Source: Azospirillum brasilense (GTDB lineage Bacteria > Pseudomonadota > Alphaproteobacteria > Azospirillales > Azospirillaceae). Taken from it: a stretch of DNA of 64,000 nucleotides. The translations under genes and the position numbers were made by a program. Location: NCBI RefSeq assembly GCF_008365405.1, contig NZ_QOKV01000014.1, forward strand, positions 62,001-126,000, given 5' to 3'. The notes below the pieces were generated by a model. That model had not been told where the DNA came from. It was given only the letters and a program-made list of their open reading frames with translations, and searched no databases. Position 1 is the first letter of the stretch. Each line of letters begins with the position of its first letter. Below are positions 1 through 12,912 of this stretch, one piece after another.

Positions 1-824
1 ATGATCTGCTGCCACTGGTGGGCCAGATGACCGAACGGTTCGATCAGCAGGCGGGTGACCAGCGCGATGGCGGCGACCTTCGGGGCCGCGGCGAAGAAGG
101 CCGTGACCGGAGTCGGCGCACCCTCGTAGACATCCGGCGTCCACATGTGGAACGGCACGGCGGAGATCTTGAAGGCCAGGCCGGCGACGACGAAGACCAG
201 GCCGATGATGACGCCCACCGACGGGTGCGCGCCGCCGGCGAACAGGGCGGCGATCTTGTCGAAGGAGGTCGTGCCGGCGAAGCCATAGACCATCGAGGCG
301 CCGTACAGCAGCATCCCCGAGGACAGCGAGCCGAGCACGAAGTACTTCAGGCCCGCTTCCGACGACTTGGCGCTGTCGCGGCGGAAGGCCGCGATGACGT
401 AAAGCGCGAGGCTCTGCGTCTCCAACCCGACATACAGCGAGATGAGGTCGTTGGCCGACACCATCATCAGCATGCCGAGCGTGGCGAAGAGCATCAGCAC
501 CGGGAACTCGAACCGGGCCATCTTCTCACGCTCGTTGAAACCGAGCGCGAGCAGGACCGACAGCGAGGCGGCGACGAGGATCAGCACCTTCATGAAGACG
601 CCGAAGGCGTCCATCACGAAGAGGCCGTTGAAGGTGACGACCCGGCCGGTGCCGTAGCCCATGGTCAGGATGGCGGCCAGCAGCAGCGCCACCATCGTCA
701 TGTAGCCGATGGGGCGCGTGAAGCCGTCGCCGCGGAACACGCCGATCAGCAGCAGAGCCATGCCGGCGCAGGCGAGGAAGATTTCCGGCAGGGCCGGCCA
801 GATGTCGGGAAACACAGCGGTCAT
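1..824 (-). CDS. nuoN: NADH-quinone oxidoreductase subunit N, 3' part missing
   Basis: Membrane-arm antiporter-like subunit of respiratory complex I. The reading frame opens at an ATG at 824 and runs off the left edge, giving about 274 N-terminal residues without a stop. The translated start ([19 protein letters not shown]) is followed by alternating hydrophobic helices. The region around residues 130-240 contains the NuoN pattern of [17 protein letters not shown] and [18 protein letters not shown], the proton-antiporter core shared with NuoL and NuoM. It is the last gene of the nuoA-N operon, 10 bases after nuoM. Truncation is by the window edge, not by mutation. Confidence 0.95.
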   Translation of the reverse strand, partial: MTAVFPDIWPALPEIFLACAGMALLLIGVFRGDGFTRPIGYMTMVALLLAAILTMGYGTGRVVTFNGLFVMDAFGVFMKVLILVAASLSVLLALGFNEREKMARFEFPVLMLFATLGMLMMVSANDLISLYVGLETQSLALYVIAAFRRDSAKSSEAGLKYFVLGSLSSGMLLYGASMVYGFAGTTSFDKIAALFAGGAHPSVGVIIGLVFVVAGLAFKISAVPFHMWTPDVYEGAPTPVTAFFAAAPKVAAIALVTRLLIEPFGHLAHQWQQI

Positions 825-834
825 GTCGGAACCT

Positions 835-2361
835 CTAGCGCGCGGCGACGGAGACGTCGGCCCCGCCCTGAGCGGCGGCCAGCTTGGTCTGGTAGGTCTG
901 GATCAGCTGCCCGACCGACGCCGAGGTGACGTTCAGGAAGCTGTTCGGGTAGACGCCCATCCACAGCACCACGACGATCAGCGGCAGGAAGATGGCAACC
1001 TCGCGGGTGTTCAGGTCGAACATCGCGCGGACGTCCGCCTTGACCAGCTTGCCGTACACGACGCGGCGGAACAGCCACAGCGCGTAGGCCGGGCCCAGGA
1101 TCAGGCCGGTGGCGGCCAGGAAGGCGACCCAGGTGTTGTCGCGGAAGGCGCCGAGCAGGACCAGGAACTCGCCGACGAAGCCGGAGGTGCCCGGCAGGCC
1201 GACCGAGGCCATGGTCATGAACAGGAAGACCACCGCGTATTTCGGCATGTTCTTCACCAGACCGCCGTAGCGGGCGATCTCGCGGGTGTGCAGCCGGTCA
1301 TAGACGACGCCGACGCAGAGGAAGAGCGCGCCCGAGACGATGCCGTGCGACAGCATCGTGAAGATCGAGCCCTCGATGCCCTGCTGGTTCAGCGCGAACA
1401 TGCCGATGGTGACGAAGCCCATGTGGGCGACGGACGAGTAGGCGATCAGCTTCTTCATGTCCTCCTGCGCCAGGGCGACGAGGGAGGTGTAGATCACCGC
1501 GACGATCGACAGGGCGTAGACCATCGGGGCGAAATACTCGGTCGCCTCGGGCAGCATCGGGATGTTGAAGCGCAGGAAGCCGTAGCCGCCCATCTTCAGC
1601 AGGACGCCGGCCAGGATGACCGACCCGGCGGTCGGCGCCTCGACGTGGGCGTCGGGGAGCCAGGTGTGCACCGGCCACATCGGCACCTTCACCGCGAAGG
1701 AGGCGAAGAAGGCCAGCCACAGCCAGAGCTGCATGTTGCGCGGGAAATGGGTCGCCGTGATCGTCGGGATGTCCGTCGTGCCGGCCGCGAAGTACATGGC
1801 CAGGATGGCCAGCAGCATCAGGACCGAACCGAGCAGCGTGTAGAGGAAGAACTTGAACGCCGCGTAGACGCGCCGCGCACCGCCCCAGACACCGATGATC
1901 AGGAACATCGGGATCAGCACGCCCTCGAAGAACATGTAGAAGAGGACGAAGTCCAGCGCGCAGAACATCCCCACCATGAGGGTTTCCAGCACGAGGAAGG
2001 CGATCATGTATTCCTTCACCCGGTTCTGCACCGCCTCCCAGGAGGAGAGGATGCAGAGCGGCATCAGGAAGGTGGAGAGGATGACGAACAGCATCGAAAT
2101 GCCGTCCACACCCATGTGGTAGGAAATCCCGAATTCCGGAATCCACTCCGCCTTCTCCACGAGCTGGTAGCCCGGGTTGCGCGGGTCGAAGTTGAACCAG
2201 ATGAACAGCGACAGGACGAAGGTGATGACCGTCGTCCAGAGCGCGACGTAACGGACGTTCCGAACCACATCCGGCGTGTTGCCCCTGCAGAAGAGCAGGA
2301 TCAGCGCCACACCGGCCAGCGGCAGGAAGGTCGTGAACGACAGGAGCGGCCAGCTAGCCAT
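835..2361 (-). CDS. nuoM: NADH-quinone oxidoreductase subunit M
   Basis: Membrane proton-antiporter-like subunit of complex I, 508 residues, the usual NuoM length. The sequence has about 14 hydrophobic segments. The conserved core includes [20 protein letters not shown] near residue 145, [19 protein letters not shown] near 225 with its functional lysine, and [18 protein letters not shown] near 310. The ATG at 2361 starts [10 protein letters not shown], a hydrophobic N-terminus typical of the family. It lies 24 bases downstream of nuoL and 10 bases upstream of nuoN, in the order expected for the operon. Confidence 0.97.
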   Translation of the reverse strand: MASWPLLSFTTFLPLAGVALILLFCRGNTPDVVRNVRYVALWTTVITFVLSLFIWFNFDPRNPGYQLVEKAEWIPEFGISYHMGVDGISMLFVILSTFLMPLCILSSWEAVQNRVKEYMIAFLVLETLMVGMFCALDFVLFYMFFEGVLIPMFLIIGVWGGARRVYAAFKFFLYTLLGSVLMLLAILAMYFAAGTTDIPTITATHFPRNMQLWLWLAFFASFAVKVPMWPVHTWLPDAHVEAPTAGSVILAGVLLKMGGYGFLRFNIPMLPEATEYFAPMVYALSIVAVIYTSLVALAQEDMKKLIAYSSVAHMGFVTIGMFALNQQGIEGSIFTMLSHGIVSGALFLCVGVVYDRLHTREIARYGGLVKNMPKYAVVFLFMTMASVGLPGTSGFVGEFLVLLGAFRDNTWVAFLAATGLILGPAYALWLFRRVVYGKLVKADVRAMFDLNTREVAIFLPLIVVVLWMGVYPNSFLNVTSASVGQLIQTYQTKLAAAQGGADVSVAAR

Positions 2362-2385
2362 TGTTCTTGTTCCCCTTCAAACCGC

Positions 2386-4467
2386 TCAACCGAACACCGA
2401 GAGCCAGGCGACCAGCAGCACCACGCCGATCACCATCGCGAAGGCGTAGTGATAGACGTAGCCGGACTGGAGGCGGCTGGCGCGCGCCGCGACGTCGCGG
2501 GTGGCGGCGGCGATCCCGTCCGGACCGACACCGTCGATCACCGCGCCGTCGCCGGATTTCCACAGGCCGTAGCCCAGATACTTGGCCGAGCGCACGAACA
2601 GACGGTCGTACAGCTCGTCGAAGTACCACTTGTTGTACAGGAACTGGTGCACGCCACGGAACGTGGTGGCGACCTTCTCCGGCAGGCCCGGCATCGCCAT
2701 GTACATGATGTAGGCGAGCGCAATGCCGATCAGGCCGACGACCAGCGGAGCCAGCTTGACCCAGCCCGGGGTGTGGTGGTGGGCCGCCTCGATGCTGTTG
2801 TTGTCCGCCAGCACCAGGATGGTCTTGCCCCAGAAATGCTCCATGCTGTGGCCGATGAACAGCTCGTGGAAGCCGAAGCCGGCGAACAGCGCGCCCACCG
2901 CAAGCACCGCCAGCGGGATCAGCATGACGATCGGCGATTCATGGGCGTGGTCGAAGACCGACTTCTCCATCCGCGGCTTGCCGTGGAAGGTCATGAACAG
3001 CAGGCGCCAGGAGTAGAAGGCGGTCAGCAGAGCCGCGGCGATGCCGAGCGCGAAGGCGAACTTGCCGACCGGGCTGGCCGAGGCGAAGGCCGCCTCCAGG
3101 ATCATGTCCTTGGAGTAGTAGCCGGCGAAGAAGGGCAGACCGGCGAGCGCGAGGTTGCCGATCCACATCACCGCGTAGGTGAAGGGGATCTTCCGCCAGA
3201 CGCCGCCCATGTTGCGCATGTCCTGCTCATGGTGCAGGGCGTGGATCACCGAGCCGGCGCCGAGGAACAGCAGGGCCTTGAAGAAGGCGTGCGTGAACAG
3301 GTGGAACATCGCGGCGCCGTAGGCGGAGACGCCCGCGGCGAAGAACATGTAGCCGAGCTGGCTCATGGTCGAATAGGCGATGACGCGCTTGATGTCGAAC
3401 TGGGTGAAGCCGATGGTCGCCGCGACGAAGGCCGTCAGGGCGCCGACCACGGCCACGATCTCCAGCGCCGTCGGGGCGTATTCGAAGACCGGGGACAGGC
3501 GGCAGACCATGAACACGCCGGCGGTCACCATGGTCGCCGCGTGGATGAGCGCCGACACCGGGGTCGGGCCTTCCATGGCGTCCGGCAGCCAGGTGTGCAG
3601 GCCGAGCTGGGCCGACTTGCCCATGGCGCCGATGAAGAGCAGCAGGCAGGTGACGGTCAGCGCGTCGAAGTTCCAGCTGAGGAAATGCAGCGTCTGGCCG
3701 GCCAGCTCAGGCGCCTTGGCGAAGATCGCGTCGAACTGGACGGAGCCCGTCAGGACGAAGATCGCGAAGATGCCGAGCACGAAGCCGAAGTCGCCGACGC
3801 GGTTGACCAGGAAGGCCTTGATCGCCGCGTTGTTGGCCGAGGGCTTCTCGTACCAGAAGTTGATGAGCAGGTAGGAGGCGAGACCCACGCCTTCCCAGCC
3901 GAAGAAGAGCTGCACGAGGTTGTCGGCCGTCACCAGCATCAGCATGGCGAAGGTGAACAGCGACAGGTAGCCCATGAAGCGCGGCTTCTGCGGGTCCTCG
4001 GCCATGTAGCCGATGGAGTAGAGGTGGACCATCGACGACACGGTGTTGACCACCACCAGCATGACCGCGGTGAGCTGGTCGACGCGCAGCGCCCACGACA
4101 CGTCCAGGCCGCCGCTGCGCATCCAGCTCATCAGCTCGATCGTGCGGGGATGCCCGCCGACGGCGACGTCGAAGAACAGCACCCAGGACAGGACCGCGGA
4201 GAGCAGAACGGCACCGGTGGTGACGAACTGCGCGGCGCGGTCGCCCACGGTGGGCGGCCCGGCGACGACGTGATGGTCGTCGTGGCCGTCGTCGTGATGC
4301 TCGTCGTGAGCGTGCGCGTCGTGCGCATGGGCATCATGACCGTGGTCATGCCCGTGATGATCGTGGCCGCCGGCGTGCGCCGGCTCCGCCTTCGGCCCGC
4401 CGAACAGGGCGATGGAACCCGCGACGAGGAACGCCAGGAGCGGGAGGAATACGACAAGGACTTCCAT
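2386..4467 (-). CDS. nuoL: NADH-quinone oxidoreductase subunit L with His-rich insertion
   Basis: Distal membrane antiporter-like subunit of complex I, 693 residues, slightly longer than the common 610-660. Family landmarks include [19 protein letters not shown] near residue 170, the [23 protein letters not shown] region near 290 and a C-terminal lateral-helix region. The unusual part is residues 31-66, between the first two hydrophobic helices. Its 36 residues contain 16 histidines and 9 aspartates. I know of no such segment in textbook NuoL; it may bind metal or simply be a variable loop. Gene order and spacing (10 bases after nuoK) are normal. Confidence 0.97.
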   Translation of the reverse strand: MEVLVVFLPLLAFLVAGSIALFGGPKAEPAHAGGHDHHGHDHGHDAHAHDAHAHDEHHDDGHDDHHVVAGPPTVGDRAAQFVTTGAVLLSAVLSWVLFFDVAVGGHPRTIELMSWMRSGGLDVSWALRVDQLTAVMLVVVNTVSSMVHLYSIGYMAEDPQKPRFMGYLSLFTFAMLMLVTADNLVQLFFGWEGVGLASYLLINFWYEKPSANNAAIKAFLVNRVGDFGFVLGIFAIFVLTGSVQFDAIFAKAPELAGQTLHFLSWNFDALTVTCLLLFIGAMGKSAQLGLHTWLPDAMEGPTPVSALIHAATMVTAGVFMVCRLSPVFEYAPTALEIVAVVGALTAFVAATIGFTQFDIKRVIAYSTMSQLGYMFFAAGVSAYGAAMFHLFTHAFFKALLFLGAGSVIHALHHEQDMRNMGGVWRKIPFTYAVMWIGNLALAGLPFFAGYYSKDMILEAAFASASPVGKFAFALGIAAALLTAFYSWRLLFMTFHGKPRMEKSVFDHAHESPIVMLIPLAVLAVGALFAGFGFHELFIGHSMEHFWGKTILVLADNNSIEAAHHHTPGWVKLAPLVVGLIGIALAYIMYMAMPGLPEKVATTFRGVHQFLYNKWYFDELYDRLFVRSAKYLGYGLWKSGDGAVIDGVGPDGIAAATRDVAARASRLQSGYVYHYAFAMVIGVVLLVAWLSVFG

Positions 4468-4476
4468 GGCGCTGCC

Positions 4477-4785
4477 TTAGCCCCTCATCAGATTGATGTC
4501 TTCGACCCGGATGGAGCCGCGGTTGCGGAAATACACCACCAGGATGGCGAGACCGATGGCCGCCTCGGCGGCGGCGACGGTCAGGATGATCATGGAGAAG
4601 ACCTGCCCGACCAGATCGTTCAGGAAGACCGAGAACGACACCAGATTCAGGTTCACGGCGAGCAGCATCATCTCGATCGACATCAGGATGATGATGACGT
4701 TCTTCCGGTTGAGGAAGATGCCGAGGACGCCGAGCGTGAAGATGATGGCCGAGACCGTCAGATAATGCCCGAGACCGATTTCCAT
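4477..4785 (-). CDS. nuoK: NADH-quinone oxidoreductase subunit K
   Basis: Small membrane subunit of complex I, 102 residues from the ATG at 4785, with three transmembrane helices. The conserved glutamates of the proton path are visible in [14 protein letters not shown] and [18 protein letters not shown] two codons upstream (4791) would overlap the nuoJ stop by four bases and place the start closer to the GGGGAGG ribosome site. The ATG gives the usual family N-terminus, [13 protein letters not shown], so I prefer it, but the choice is not certain. Confidence 0.95.
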   Translation of the reverse strand: MEIGLGHYLTVSAIIFTLGVLGIFLNRKNVIIILMSIEMMLLAVNLNLVSFSVFLNDLVGQVFSMIILTVAAAEAAIGLAILVVYFRNRGSIRVEDINLMRG

Positions 4786-4787
4786 GA

Positions 4788-5402
4788 TCACACGCCCTCC
4801 CCGGTCGGCACCTTGCGGATGGCGACCACGTCCTCGCGCCGACGGGCGAGCTGGGAGCCGACGTTCTGCTTCCGGACACCCTCACGCTGACGCAGGGTCA
4901 GGACGATGGCGCCGATCATGGCGATCAGCAGCACGAGGCCCGACGCCTGGAACAGATAAACGTAGTGGGTGTAGATGAGCTGGCCGAGTTGCTCGGTGTT
5001 GGTCGCTCCAGCCATCGCCGCGACCGGCGCCGAGGCGGCCTTCTCGGCGGCCGGGGCGATGATCCAGCCGCCGAGCACGGCGGCCAGCTCGGCCAGCAGG
5101 ATGAGACCGATCAGCCCGCCGATCGGCAGGTACTGCAACGCACCCGCCCGCAGCTCGCGGAAGTTGATGTCGAGCATCATCACCACGAACAGGAACAGGA
5201 CCGCGACCGCGCCCACATAGACGATCACCAGGATCATCGCGATGAACTCGGCCCCGAGCAGCACGCACAGGCCGGCGGCCTGGAAAAAGGCCAGGACCAG
5301 ATAAAGGACCGAATGAACCGGATTCCGCGCCGAGATGACCATCACACCGGAGGCCACCAGCAGCGCGGCAAAGACGTAGAAGGCGATGCCTTGAACAATC
5401 AT
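4788..5402 (-). CDS. nuoJ: NADH-quinone oxidoreductase subunit J
   Basis: Membrane subunit of complex I, 204 residues with five hydrophobic helices. The third helix contains the conserved [20 protein letters not shown] pattern that includes the pi-bulge helix linking the quinone site to the antiporters. The C-terminal 30 residues are charged ([14 protein letters not shown]), as in other alphaproteobacterial homologues. It begins at ATG 5402, 36 bases after nuoI, and its stop abuts nuoK. Confidence 0.95.
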   Translation of the reverse strand: MIVQGIAFYVFAALLVASGVMVISARNPVHSVLYLVLAFFQAAGLCVLLGAEFIAMILVIVYVGAVAVLFLFVVMMLDINFRELRAGALQYLPIGGLIGLILLAELAAVLGGWIIAPAAEKAASAPVAAMAGATNTEQLGQLIYTHYVYLFQASGLVLLIAMIGAIVLTLRQREGVRKQNVGSQLARRREDVVAIRKVPTGEGV

Positions 5403-5438
5403 CGTTATCCCCGTTTCCGCTTACCGCACTGCGACGAC

Positions 5439-5927
5439 TTACCGGTACGGCGCCTCGGCCGCGAGGTTCTGGGCGATTTCCGCTTCCCAGCGGTCGCCGT
5501 TCGCCAGCAGCTTCTGCTTGTTGTAGAAAAGCTCTTCACGGTTCTCGGTGGAGAACTCGAAGTTCGGACCCATCACGATGGCGTCCACCGGGCAAGCCTC
5601 CTGGCAATAGCCGCAGTAGATACACTTCGTCATGTCGATGTCGTAGCGCGTGGTGCGGCGGCTGCCGTCCTCACGCGGTTCGGCCTCGATGGTGATGGCC
5701 AGGGCCGGACACACCGCCTCGCACAGCTTGCAGGCGATGCAGCGCTCCTCGCCGCCGGGATACCGGCGCAGGACGTGCTCGCCGCGGAAGCGGGGGCTAA
5801 TGGGGCCCTTTTCGAACGGGTAGTTCAGGGTCACCTTGGGCTTGAACATGTAGCGCAGGGTGAGCCCGAGGCCGCCCAACAGTTCGGTCAGGAACAGGCT
5901 GCGCGCCGCACGATCGAGGAACGCCAT
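5439..5927 (-). CDS. nuoI: NADH-quinone oxidoreductase subunit I
   Basis: Peripheral-arm ferredoxin-like subunit, 162 residues, carrying clusters N6a and N6b. Two complete 4Fe-4S motifs are visible: [12 protein letters not shown] near residue 60 and [12 protein letters not shown] near residue 100. The N-terminal amphipathic stretch ([18 protein letters not shown]) is the usual membrane-facing helix. Length matches the alphaproteobacterial and mitochondrial TYKY family. A 94-base gap separates it from nuoH, the widest inside the operon; I see no extra gene in it. Confidence 0.97.
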   Translation of the reverse strand: MAFLDRAARSLFLTELLGGLGLTLRYMFKPKVTLNYPFEKGPISPRFRGEHVLRRYPGGEERCIACKLCEAVCPALAITIEAEPREDGSRRTTRYDIDMTKCIYCGYCQEACPVDAIVMGPNFEFSTENREELFYNKQKLLANGDRWEAEIAQNLAAEAPYR

Positions 5928-6021
5928 GGCCTCTTCGTCTCCTTCCTAGCGGGCGCCCCGTTCCGGGTGGCGCCCGCGCTTTCTCTTTGAAACTCGATCC
6001 GATCGTCCGTTCAGGCGCCGA

Positions 6022-7032
6022 TCACTTCGGCAGCCAGCCGAACGTCACCAGCACGCCGGCCGTCAGCACGACCCACAGCAGCGAGAACGGCAGGAACACC
6101 TTCCAGCCCAGACGCATCAGCTGGTCGTAGCGGTAGCGCGGCATGGTCGCGCGGACCCACACGTAGACGAACAGGCAGAAGGCGATCTTCAGGGCGAACC
6201 AGATCGGACCGGGCACCCAGGTGAAGGGCGCGAACGGCAGCGGCGGCAGCCAGCCTCCCAGGAACAGGATGCTGGTCATCGCGCTCATCAGGATCATGTT
6301 GGCGTATTCGCCAAGGAAGAAGAGCGCGAAGGGAGCCGAGCTGTATTCCACCATGAAGCCGGCCACCAGCTCCGACTCGCCTTCCGGCAGGTCGAAGGGA
6401 GACCGGTTGGTTTCCGCCAGCGCCGAGATGAAGAAGATGACGAACATCGGCAGCAGCGGGATGGCGAACCAGATCGTCTCCTGCGCCTGCACGATCTTCG
6501 TCAGGTTCAGCGAGCCGACGCAGAGCAGGACGGAGATGATGACGAGGCCCATCGAGACCTCGTAGGACACCATCTGCGCCGCCGAGCGCAGCGCGCCGAG
6601 GAATGCGTAGCGCGAGTTTGACGCCCAGCCGGCCATCACGATGCCGTACACGCCCAGCGACGAGATCGCGAACAGATACAGGATGCCGACATTGATGTCG
6701 GCCAGCACCATGCCGTAGTCGAAGGGAATGACCGCCCAGGCGACCAGCGCCAGGAAGAAGGTCAGCATCGGCGCCAGATAGAACACGAAGCGGTTCGCGC
6801 CGACCGGCAGGATCTGCTCCTTCGCGAACAGCTTCAAGCCGTCCGCGAAAGGCTGCAGAAGCCCGAACGGGCCGACGATGTTCGGCCCCTGGCGGAGCTG
6901 CATGGCGCCCATGATCTTACGCTCGGCGTAGGTCATGAAGGCCACGGCCACCAGGAGCGGCACGACGATCGCCAGGATCTTGAGGACGATGATGATCAGC
7001 GGCAGCAGGAAGCCGCTCCAGAACTCAGCCAT
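6022..7032 (-). CDS. nuoH: NADH-quinone oxidoreductase subunit H
   Basis: Membrane subunit that forms most of the ubiquinone-binding chamber of complex I; 336 residues, eight or more hydrophobic helices. Recognisable blocks are [20 protein letters not shown] near residue 37 and [19 protein letters not shown] near 208, both highly conserved quinone-site loops. Its ATG at 7032 lies inside the end of nuoG, overlapping by eight bases, which suggests translational coupling. Confidence 0.97.
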   Translation of the reverse strand: MAEFWSGFLLPLIIIVLKILAIVVPLLVAVAFMTYAERKIMGAMQLRQGPNIVGPFGLLQPFADGLKLFAKEQILPVGANRFVFYLAPMLTFFLALVAWAVIPFDYGMVLADINVGILYLFAISSLGVYGIVMAGWASNSRYAFLGALRSAAQMVSYEVSMGLVIISVLLCVGSLNLTKIVQAQETIWFAIPLLPMFVIFFISALAETNRSPFDLPEGESELVAGFMVEYSSAPFALFFLGEYANMILMSAMTSILFLGGWLPPLPFAPFTWVPGPIWFALKIAFCLFVYVWVRATMPRYRYDQLMRLGWKVFLPFSLLWVVLTAGVLVTFGWLPK

Positions 7033-9109
7033 GGGTACCGGTCCTCTCCTGAGCGCTCTCGGCGGGCTTCACGGCGGGCTTCACGAACGTCTCGGCGCAA
7101 CGAGCCATGGTCACCGAGGCGCGGCTGATCGGGTCGGTCATGTAGTAGTTCGCGACCGGCGACTGGAGCGGGGCCGCGTCGAGCGCACCCTCTGAGCCGA
7201 ACGGCGCCCAAGGGGCCGGCGTGACCGTGCCGACCGCCGCGAAGACCGGGTTGACCTCGGCCAGACGGCGACGGATCTGCGTCAGGCTGTCGTAGGGCAG
7301 CTTGTGCCCGAGCTGTTCCGACAAGGCGCGCAGGATCTTCCAGTCCTCCCGCGCCTCGCCGGGCGGGAAGGTGGCGAGACGCGCCTGCTGCGGACGGCCC
7401 TCGGTGTTGACGTAGAGGGCGTTCTTCTCGGTGTAGGCGGCACCCGGCAGGATGACGTCGGCGCGGTGGGCGCCCTTGTCGCCGTGGTGGCCCTGGTAGA
7501 CCACGAAGGCGTTGCCGAGGGCTGCGGTGTCGATCTCGTCGGCGCCCAGCAGGTACACCACGTCGATCTCGCCCTTCCCTGCCCCCTCGACGATGCCGGC
7601 GGTGCCGCGACCGCCCTCGCCCGGCAGGAAGCCGACGTCCAGACCGCCGACGCGGGACGCCGCCGTGTGCAGCACGTTGAAGCCGTTCCAGCCGTCCTGG
7701 ACCACGTTGAAGGTCTCGGCCAGCTTGCGCACCGCGGCCTGGACGGCGGCGCCGTCCTTGCGACGGAAGGCACCGGCGCCGAGGATGACCATCGGGTTCT
7801 TGGCGCCGCGCAGCGCATCGGCGAAGGCGTGCGTGCCGTCGACGAGCTGCTGCAGGGCGTCCGTCCCGGTGCCGAGATGGCTGTACGGGTAGGTCAGCTC
7901 GCGGGCCTCGCCGATCACCGCCACCTTCAGGCCACCCATCAGGTAGCGCTTGCGGATGCGGGCGTTGACGATGGTGGCTTCCCAACGCGGGTTGGTGCCG
8001 ACCAGCAGAATGACGTCCGCCCGCTCGATCCCGGCGATGCCGCTGTTGAACAGGTAGCCGGCGCGCGACGACGTGTCGAACAGGGCGCCGTCCTGGCGGC
8101 AGTCGATGTTGGCCGAGCCGAGGCCGGCCATCAGCTCCTTGAGCGCCAGCATGGACTCGGTGTCGGCCAGATCGCCGGCGATGGCGGCGATGCGGTTGCC
8201 CGGAACACCCTTGACCTTGGCGGCGATGGCCTGGAAGGCCTCGGCCCAGCTCGCCGGCTGGAGCTTGCCGTCCTTGCGGACGTAGGGGCGGTCGAGACGC
8301 TGGCGCTTCAGCCCGTCATAGGCGAAGCGGGTCTTGTCAGCGATCCACTCCTCGTTGACGTCCTCGTTGACGCGCGGCAGGACGCGCATCACCTCGGGGC
8401 CGCGGGTGTCGACGCGGATGTTCGAGCCGACCGCGTCCAGCACGTCGACCGTCTCGGTCTTGCGCAGCTCCCACGGACGGGCCGTGAAGGCGTAGGGCTT
8501 GGACAGCAGCGCGCCCACCGGACAGACGTCGGCGAGGTTGCCCGACAGCTCCGAGCCGATGGCCTTCTCGACGAAGGTGGTGATCTCCATGTGCTCGCCG
8601 CGGTTCACCGCGCCGAGGTCGGGAACGCCGGCGATCTCGTTCACGAAGCGGATGCAGCGCGTGCAGTGGATGCAGCGCGTCATCTCGGTCCGGATCAGCG
8701 GCCCCATGTACTTGTCCTGGACGGCGCGCTTGTTCTCGCCGTAGCGGCCACGGTCGAAGCCGTAGGCCATCGCCTGGTCCTGGAGATCGCACTCGCCGCC
8801 CTGGTCGCAGATCGGACAGTCCAGCGGGTGGTTGATCAGCAGGAATTCCATGACGCCCTTGCGGGCCTTGTGCACGAGGTCGGTGTTGGTCTTGACGACC
8901 ATCCCGTCGCCGCAGGGCATGGCGCAGGCGGCCACCGGCTTCGGCGCGCGCTCCATCTCCACGAGGCACATGCGGCAGTTCGCCGGCACGCTCAGACGCT
9001 CGTGGTAGCAGAAGCGCGGGATCTCGATGCCCAGCTGTTCGCAGGCCTGCAGGATCGAGGTGCCCGGCTCGACTTCGATCTCGATCCCGTCGATGGTGAG
9101 TTTCGGCAT
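7025..9109 (-). CDS. nuoG: NADH-quinone oxidoreductase subunit G
   Basis: Largest peripheral-arm subunit of complex I, 694 residues, the short alphaproteobacterial/mitochondrial form. The N-terminus has the 2Fe-2S ligands ([15 protein letters not shown] with a further Cys in [11 protein letters not shown]), then the [19 protein letters not shown] segment near residue 95-110, and a 4Fe-4S motif, [10 protein letters not shown], near 145. The remaining 450 residues form the molybdopterin-oxidoreductase-like fold that no longer binds molybdenum. It starts at ATG 9109, 15 bases after nuoF. Confidence 0.97.
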   Translation of the reverse strand: MPKLTIDGIEIEVEPGTSILQACEQLGIEIPRFCYHERLSVPANCRMCLVEMERAPKPVAACAMPCGDGMVVKTNTDLVHKARKGVMEFLLINHPLDCPICDQGGECDLQDQAMAYGFDRGRYGENKRAVQDKYMGPLIRTEMTRCIHCTRCIRFVNEIAGVPDLGAVNRGEHMEITTFVEKAIGSELSGNLADVCPVGALLSKPYAFTARPWELRKTETVDVLDAVGSNIRVDTRGPEVMRVLPRVNEDVNEEWIADKTRFAYDGLKRQRLDRPYVRKDGKLQPASWAEAFQAIAAKVKGVPGNRIAAIAGDLADTESMLALKELMAGLGSANIDCRQDGALFDTSSRAGYLFNSGIAGIERADVILLVGTNPRWEATIVNARIRKRYLMGGLKVAVIGEARELTYPYSHLGTGTDALQQLVDGTHAFADALRGAKNPMVILGAGAFRRKDGAAVQAAVRKLAETFNVVQDGWNGFNVLHTAASRVGGLDVGFLPGEGGRGTAGIVEGAGKGEIDVVYLLGADEIDTAALGNAFVVYQGHHGDKGAHRADVILPGAAYTEKNALYVNTEGRPQQARLATFPPGEAREDWKILRALSEQLGHKLPYDSLTQIRRRLAEVNPVFAAVGTVTPAPWAPFGSEGALDAAPLQSPVANYYMTDPISRASVTMARCAETFVKPAVKPAESAQERTGTHG

Positions 9110-9124
9110 GGGAAACCGGGCTCC

Positions 9125-10417
<1,293 letters not shown>

Positions 10418-10427
10418 CGCATCCCCC

Positions 10428-11045
10428 TCAATCGGCCGTGGTGGTGAAGGCCTTCAGAGTCGTCGGGCCGCCCACCGGTTCGGAGGACTGCCGGCCGATC
10501 TGCGAGCCATGCTTGGGGATCTCGCCGCTCTTGAGGGCGTCGATGATCGTTTCCATGTGTTCCGGGCTGACGTCTTCATAGTAGTCGTCGCCGATCTGGA
10601 CCACCGGCGCGTTGACGCAGGCGCCTGAACACTCGACCTCGCGCAGTGTGAACTGGCCGTCCGCGGTCGTCTCGCCGACGCCGATGCCCAGCTTGCGCTC
10701 GCAGGTGTGCACGATGTCGTCGGACCCGCGCAGCCAGCACGGCGTGGTCGTGCAGACCTGGATGACGTGCTTACCGACCGGGGTCTTGTTGTACATCGTG
10801 TAGAAGGTCGCGACCTCGTACACGCGGATGCGCGGCATGCCGAGCAGGTCGGCCACGGCGTCCATGGCGACGCGCGGCAGCCAGCCCTCGCTCTGGCGCT
10901 GGGCCAGATCGAGCAGCGGCATGCAGGCGCTGGCCTGCTTGCCCACCGGGTACTTCGCGATGATGGCCTTCGCCCGTTCCAGATTTTCCGGAGTGAAGGC
11001 GAAGGAGGCCGGCTCCTTGGCCGGGTCGTGAGCCGGGGCGCTCAT
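10428..11045 (-). CDS. nuoE: NADH-quinone oxidoreductase subunit E
   Basis: Thioredoxin-like 2Fe-2S subunit (cluster N1a) of the NADH dehydrogenase module, 205 residues. The four cysteine ligands are in [11 protein letters not shown] near residue 100 and [11 protein letters not shown] near 140. Its ATG at 11045 overlaps the nuoD stop by four bases (ATGA), so the two are probably translationally coupled. Confidence 0.97.
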   Translation of the reverse strand: MSAPAHDPAKEPASFAFTPENLERAKAIIAKYPVGKQASACMPLLDLAQRQSEGWLPRVAMDAVADLLGMPRIRVYEVATFYTMYNKTPVGKHVIQVCTTTPCWLRGSDDIVHTCERKLGIGVGETTADGQFTLREVECSGACVNAPVVQIGDDYYEDVSPEHMETIIDALKSGEIPKHGSQIGRQSSEPVGGPTTLKAFTTTAD

Positions 11046-12262
11046 CGGTCAATTTCTCCGAACACGATGTCCATGGACGCGATGTTGGCCACCGCGTCGG
11101 CCAGCATGTGGCCCTTCGACATGAAGTCGAGGCCCTGCAGGTGGGCGAAGCCCGGCGCGCGGATCTTGCAGCGGTACGGCTTGTTCGTGCCGTCCGAGAC
11201 CAGATACACGCCGAACTCGCCCTTCGGCGCCTCGATGGCGGTGTAGGTTTCGCCCGCCGGGACGTGGAAGCCCTCGGTGAAGAGCTTGAAATGGTGGATC
11301 AGCGCTTCCATCGACCGCTTCATCTCGCCGCGCGGCGGCGGGGAGACCTTGCGGTCCTCCGCGCGCACCGGGCCGTCGGGAAGCTCCTTCAGGCACTGGC
11401 GGATCATGCGGTTGGACTGGCGCATTTCTTCCATGCGGACGAGGTAGCGCGCCCAGCAGTCGCCGGTCAGGCCGACCGGAACGTCGAAGTCCATGCGGTC
11501 GTAGACTTCGTAGGGCTGCGACTTGCGCAGGTCCCAGGCGACGCCTGAACCGCGCAGCATCGGGCCGGTGAAGCCCCAGTTGAACGCCTCTTCCTTGGTG
11601 ACGATGCCGATGTCGACCGTCCGCTGCTTGAAAATGCGATTGTTCGTCAGCAGATTGTCAATGTCGTCAACAAACTTCGGGAAGCGCTCCGTGAACTCCC
11701 AGATGTCGTCGGTCAGGCCAGCCGGCAGATCCCACGCGACGCCGCCGGGGCGGAAATAGTTCGCATGCAGGCGCGCGCCGCACACACGCTCGTAGAACTC
11801 CATGAGGATTTCGCGTTCCTCGAAGCCCCACAGCGCCGGCGTGATCGCGCCGACGTCGAGCGCGCCGGTGGTGATCGACAGGATGTGGTTCAGGATGCGC
11901 GTGATCTCGGAGAAGAGGACGCGGATGTACTGGGCGCGCAGCGGCGCCTTGATCTGCAGCAGGTTCTCGATGCCGAGCACATAGGCGTGCTCCATGCACA
12001 TCGGGCTGACGTAGTCCAGGCGGTCGAAATAGGGAACGGCCTGCAGGTAGGTCTTGTACTCGATCAGCTTCTCGGTGCCGCGGTGCAGCAGGCCGATGTG
12101 CGGGTCGCAGCGCTCGACGACTTCGCCGTTCAGCTCCATCACCAGACGCAGCACGCCGTGGGCCGCAGGGTGCTGCGGCCCGAAGTTCATGGTGTAGGGC
12201 TTGATCTGGGTCTTGCCGCCGGACTGGCCGGCGGAGGGGTGTGCGGACGTGGCGATGGTCAC
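11042..12262 (-). CDS. nuoD: NADH-quinone oxidoreductase subunit D (49 kDa)
   Basis: Quinone-site subunit of the connecting module, 406 residues, evolved from a NiFe-hydrogenase large subunit. Conserved features include [21 protein letters not shown] near residue 27 with the quinone-ligating histidine, [10 protein letters not shown] near 58, and a C-terminus ending in the invariant VFGEIDR. NuoC and NuoD are separate here, unlike the fused NuoCD of enterobacteria. The start overlaps the nuoC stop by four bases. Confidence 0.98.
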   Translation of the reverse strand: MTIATSAHPSAGQSGGKTQIKPYTMNFGPQHPAAHGVLRLVMELNGEVVERCDPHIGLLHRGTEKLIEYKTYLQAVPYFDRLDYVSPMCMEHAYVLGIENLLQIKAPLRAQYIRVLFSEITRILNHILSITTGALDVGAITPALWGFEEREILMEFYERVCGARLHANYFRPGGVAWDLPAGLTDDIWEFTERFPKFVDDIDNLLTNNRIFKQRTVDIGIVTKEEAFNWGFTGPMLRGSGVAWDLRKSQPYEVYDRMDFDVPVGLTGDCWARYLVRMEEMRQSNRMIRQCLKELPDGPVRAEDRKVSPPPRGEMKRSMEALIHHFKLFTEGFHVPAGETYTAIEAPKGEFGVYLVSDGTNKPYRCKIRAPGFAHLQGLDFMSKGHMLADAVANIASMDIVFGEIDR

Positions 12263-12888
12263 GGCTTGCTCCCGGTGTCAGGGGCCTGGGCCTTCTCGTC
12301 GCCGGGCAGCATCACGTTCGTCATGCCTTCCCAGGGCGACAGGAAGTCGAAGCTGCGGAAATCCTGCGTCAAGCGGACGGGCTCGTAGACGACTCGCTTC
12401 TGGTCCTCGTCGTAGCGGCACTCGACATAGCCCGTCATCGGGAAGTCCTTGCGCAACGGGTGACCTTCGAAGCCGTAGTCGGTCAGGATGCGGCGCAGAT
12501 CCGGATGGTCGGAGAAGAAGATCCCGAACATGTCCCAGGTTTCACGCTCGAACCAGCCGGCCGCGTTGTACACCGGCACGGCGGAGACCACCGGGGTGTC
12601 CTCGTCGGTCGTGACCTTCACGCGGAGGCGCCGATTGTGCTTGTAGCTCAAAAGGATGTAGACGACCTCGAAGCGTTCCTCCCGCTCCGGCCAATCCACA
12701 GCGGTGACGTCCAGCAACTGCTCGAACGAGCAGGTCGGATCGTCACGCAGGAAGGTGAGCGACTTGATGAGCGAGGGCCGGCGGACGGTCACCATCAGCT
12801 CGCCAAGCTTCAGCTCGACCTTCAGGACGTCATCGCCGAGCGTCGCGGCGATATGGTCCCCAAGTTCCTTCAACGCCTGTTCGGACAT
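12259..12888 (-). CDS. nuoC: NADH-quinone oxidoreductase subunit C (30 kDa)
   Basis: Peripheral-arm connecting subunit, 209 residues. The signature region [20 protein letters not shown], followed by [16 protein letters not shown], lies at about residues 112-150 and is characteristic of the 30-kDa subunit. ATG 12888 begins [10 protein letters not shown]. It sits 24 bases after nuoB and overlaps nuoD. Confidence 0.97.
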   Translation of the reverse strand: MSEQALKELGDHIAATLGDDVLKVELKLGELMVTVRRPSLIKSLTFLRDDPTCSFEQLLDVTAVDWPEREERFEVVYILLSYKHNRRLRVKVTTDEDTPVVSAVPVYNAAGWFERETWDMFGIFFSDHPDLRRILTDYGFEGHPLRKDFPMTGYVECRYDEDQKRVVYEPVRLTQDFRSFDFLSPWEGMTNVMLPGDEKAQAPDTGSKP

Positions 12889-12912
12889 GGCCAGGACCTG
12901 CCTTTTTCTTAT

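Noticed and set aside
709-4890. A 1393-codon open frame on the plus strand, antisense to nuoM-nuoL-nuoK
   Set aside because: It mirrors real genes in a high-GC genome, is dominated by Arg, Asp, Gln, Glu and His, and has no ribosome site or recognisable domain.
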